Below, piece by piece: positions 4,342-5,204 of a stretch of DNA of 5,204 nucleotides. How positions within the stretch are numbered: position 1 is the stretch's first letter; every line of letters starts with the position of its first letter. The DNA is taken from contig JASHVP010000144.1 of the NCBI GenBank assembly GCA_030044475.1, forward strand, positions 1-5,204. The letters run 5' to 3'. The notes under the pieces are model-generated. The model was not told the origin of the DNA and ran no database searches. It saw only the letters and a list, made by a program, of their open reading frames with translations. Both the position numbers and the translations under genes were made by a program. Origin of the DNA: Thermoplasmata archaeon (GTDB taxonomy: Archaea > Thermoplasmatota > Thermoplasmata > Lutacidiplasmatales > UBA184).

Positions 4342-4842
4342 TCAGTACTCGCCCGCGAGCCGCTGCGTGGCGGTGAAGTTGATGAACGGGCCCGAGAGGA
4401 GGTTCGAGTTGCTCATCATCGCGAGCGCCCCGGCGTCCGTCCGGATGACCACCTCGACCAGACCGACGCTCACGACCGTTCCCTTGACCCCGCTGAACTG
4501 GATCGAATCGCCCACGTGGAGGAACCGGCCGCGGATCAGGATGAATCCGGAGAGGATGTTCTGCAGCGTCGTCTGCAGCGCGAGGGTGACCGCGATCCCC
4601 GCGACGGCGGAGACCGTGAGCGCCGAGAGGAAGCTGAACGTCCCGAGGATTGACGCCGTCGCGCCGACGACGATCGCGACCCAACCGATCGTGAGGACGA
4701 CCCGGATGGTCCGGACGACGAACGGCGAGCTTCCGTGTCGCTTCGCCGCGTCGCCCGCCCACCGGGTCAGGAAGATCCCGGCGATCGCCGGAACCGCGAT
4801 GAACAGGATCCCGCGCAGGACCAGCGACTCGGTCGAGACCAT
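4342..4842 (-). CDS. Small MscS-type mechanosensitive ion channel
   Basis: The 166-residue product is an MscS-family channel, which opens under membrane tension to release solutes during osmotic down-shock. Hydrophobic segments lie at about 7-26, 41-66 and 69-104. The last is the pore-lining helix, with Ala/Gly packing and the family motif LALQTTLQNILSGFILI (87-103). The beta domain follows: VGDSIQF (110-116), G-x-V (121-123), VEVVIRTDAGALAMMSNSNLL (129-149), close to the usual T-x-x-R-T-x-D/G-x-x-x-x-x-PN pattern. The protein stops about 15 residues after this domain, so it lacks most of the C-terminal alpha/beta vestibule of E. coli MscS (286 residues). The ATG at 4842 is chosen because the open frame upstream to 4989 is Arg/Pro/Gly-rich and not protein-like. 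A TATA-like box lies 37 bases upstream. The VOC gene follows on the same strand. Confidence 0.9.
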   Translation of the reverse strand: MVSTESLVLRGILFIAVPAIAGIFLTRWAGDAAKRHGSSPFVVRTIRVVLTIGWVAIVVGATASILGTFSFLSALTVSAVAGIAVTLALQTTLQNILSGFILIRGRFLHVGDSIQFSGVKGTVVSVGLVEVVIRTDAGALAMMSNSNLLSGPFINFTATQRLAGEY

Positions 4843-4845
4843 GGC

Positions 4846-4861
4846 TCCCCGGGACCGGGGA
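4846..4861. repeat. Inverted repeat between the channel promoter and start
   Basis: TCCCCGG (4846-4852), GA, CCGGGGA (4855-4861) is a perfect 7-base inverted repeat beginning 4 bases before the channel ATG. It covers the position where transcription should start if the AT-rich box at 4876-4883 is the TATA box. It could be a repressor site or, if transcribed, a hairpin masking the start. Minus-strand GGGGAG here lies only two bases from the ATG, too close for a normal Shine-Dalgarno. Confidence 0.45.
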
Positions 4862-4875
4862 CCCGTAGCATGTTC

Positions 4876-4883
4876 GAATAAAT
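4876..4883 (-). promoter_or_regulatory. TATA-like box of the channel gene
   Basis: The minus strand reads ATTTATTC, the most AT-rich stretch in the window, centred about 37 bases before the channel ATG. An archaeal start site about 26 bases downstream would leave a leader of roughly 11 bases. The surrounding gap 4843-5091 holds no gene I can support. Confidence 0.45.
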
Positions 4884-5059
4884 CCCCCACTCCTGGAGCC
4901 GCCCCCGGGCTCCCGGCCGTTCGGCCGCCGAGACGGGCGCCCGGGTGGCGATCGCCGCGTCGGGTCGCCGGTGAGGGCCCCCGCGCCACGGCGACGACGG
5001 GACCCGGGATCTCCGAGGCGCCGAGCGCGTCGCTCCGCCGACCCCCGGAGTTTCTCTAG

Positions 5060-5067
5060 TTCATAAC
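5060..5067 (+). promoter_or_regulatory. TATA-like box of the phosphoesterase
   Basis: TTCATAAC, inside the AT-rich stretch 5051-5067, is centred 28 bases before the ATG at 5092. No Shine-Dalgarno sequence lies in the 24 bases between, which suits a leaderless or nearly leaderless archaeal transcript. It resembles the box for the gene at the left edge. Confidence 0.45.
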
Positions 5068-5091
5068 GAGTCGACCGCTGGGCGTGCCTCG

Positions 5092-5204
5092 ATGAGCGTC
5101 CGCGACCCGGACGACCACCGGCTCGACCACGTGGTCGTGCTGATGTTCGAGAACCACTCGTTCGACAGCCTGCTCGGCTACCTCTACGGTCCGAACGAGG
5201 TCCC
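5092..5204 (+). CDS. Phosphoesterase (phospholipase C/acid phosphatase family), N-terminal fragment
   Basis: Only the first 37 codons are in the window. After a short polar leader the sequence LDHVVVLMFENHSFDSLLGY (11-30) is the unmistakable first strand and metal-binding motif of the PF04185-type phosphoesterases, related to the alkaline phosphatase superfamily; Glu20 and Asn21 in FENHSFD are expected metal ligands. The family includes bacterial phospholipases C and acid phosphatase AcpA, which cleave phosphate mono- or diesters. The nucleophile and remaining ligands are beyond the right edge. ATG at 5092 is supported by the TATA-like box 28 bases upstream and G/C-ending codons. Unlike secreted relatives, no signal peptide precedes the motif, so a cytoplasmic location is suggested. 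The substrate is unknown. Confidence 0.85.
   Translation, partial: MSVRDPDDHRLDHVVVLMFENHSFDSLLGYLYGPNEV

Noticed and set aside
4843..4989. N-terminal extension of the channel frame by 49 residues.
   Set aside because: The extension is Arg/Gly/Pro-rich, crosses the TATA-like box and inverted repeat, and is followed by a normal MscS-like start at 4842.
1..5204. A defence island, CRISPR array, mobile element or new multi-gene system.
   Set aside because: No regularly spaced repeats, transposase, integrase, nuclease or toxin-antitoxin pair is visible; the genes are common families in an ordinary mixed-strand layout.

Overview
The window is a compact, GC-rich stretch (well over 60% GC by eye) carrying nine genes or gene fragments on both strands. 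They are ordinary house-keeping and accessory genes rather than a recognisable island: I see no rRNA, tRNA, CRISPR array, insertion sequence or phage gene. Coding frames stand out by a strong preference for G or C at the third codon position, which I used to separate real genes from the many long shadow frames. The best guess is a GC-rich archaeon, perhaps of the Thermoplasmatota type. The reasons are short AT-rich TATA-like boxes about 26-28 bases before start codons that lack a Shine-Dalgarno sequence (clearest at 2077 and 5092), which is the pattern of leaderless archaeal transcripts. This is an inference; a GC-rich bacterium is not excluded.

Layout. Bases 1-71 (minus) are the first 23 codons of a membrane protein that runs off the left edge. 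After a 224-base divergent gap come tag, a DNA-3-methyladenine glycosylase I with a complete zinc snap (296-892), and a GNAT acetyltransferase (904-1590) only 11 bases behind it, probably one operon. The GNAT frame runs tail-to-tail into a DinB-like four-helix protein on the minus strand (1451-1948). A second divergent gap (1949-2076) leads to an aldo/keto reductase (2077-3093), then an unrecognised 115-residue protein (3161-3508) and a SemiSWEET-type sugar transporter (3584-3874). Convergent to these on the minus strand are a VOC/glyoxalase-fold protein (3891-4277) and, upstream of it, a short MscS-type mechanosensitive channel (4342-4842). A third divergent gap (4843-5091) ends with the start of a phosphoesterase of the phospholipase C/acid phosphatase family (5092 to the right edge).

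How the genes fit together. Tag repairs alkylated bases; the reductase and the VOC protein are types that often deal with reactive carbonyls or small electrophiles; SemiSWEET moves sugars and MscS relieves osmotic pressure. A loose stress and small-molecule theme is possible, but the order does not prove a pathway, and no novel multi-gene system is evident.

The least expected pattern is a set of perfect, GC-rich inverted repeats (6-7 base arms) outside the conserved coding parts. Four lie at gene ends (near 1420-1451, 3109-3123, 3510-3538 and 4320-4340). Others lie in front of starts (238-260, 1971-1994, 4295-4310, 4846-4861). None is followed by a T tract, so they are not classical intrinsic terminators.
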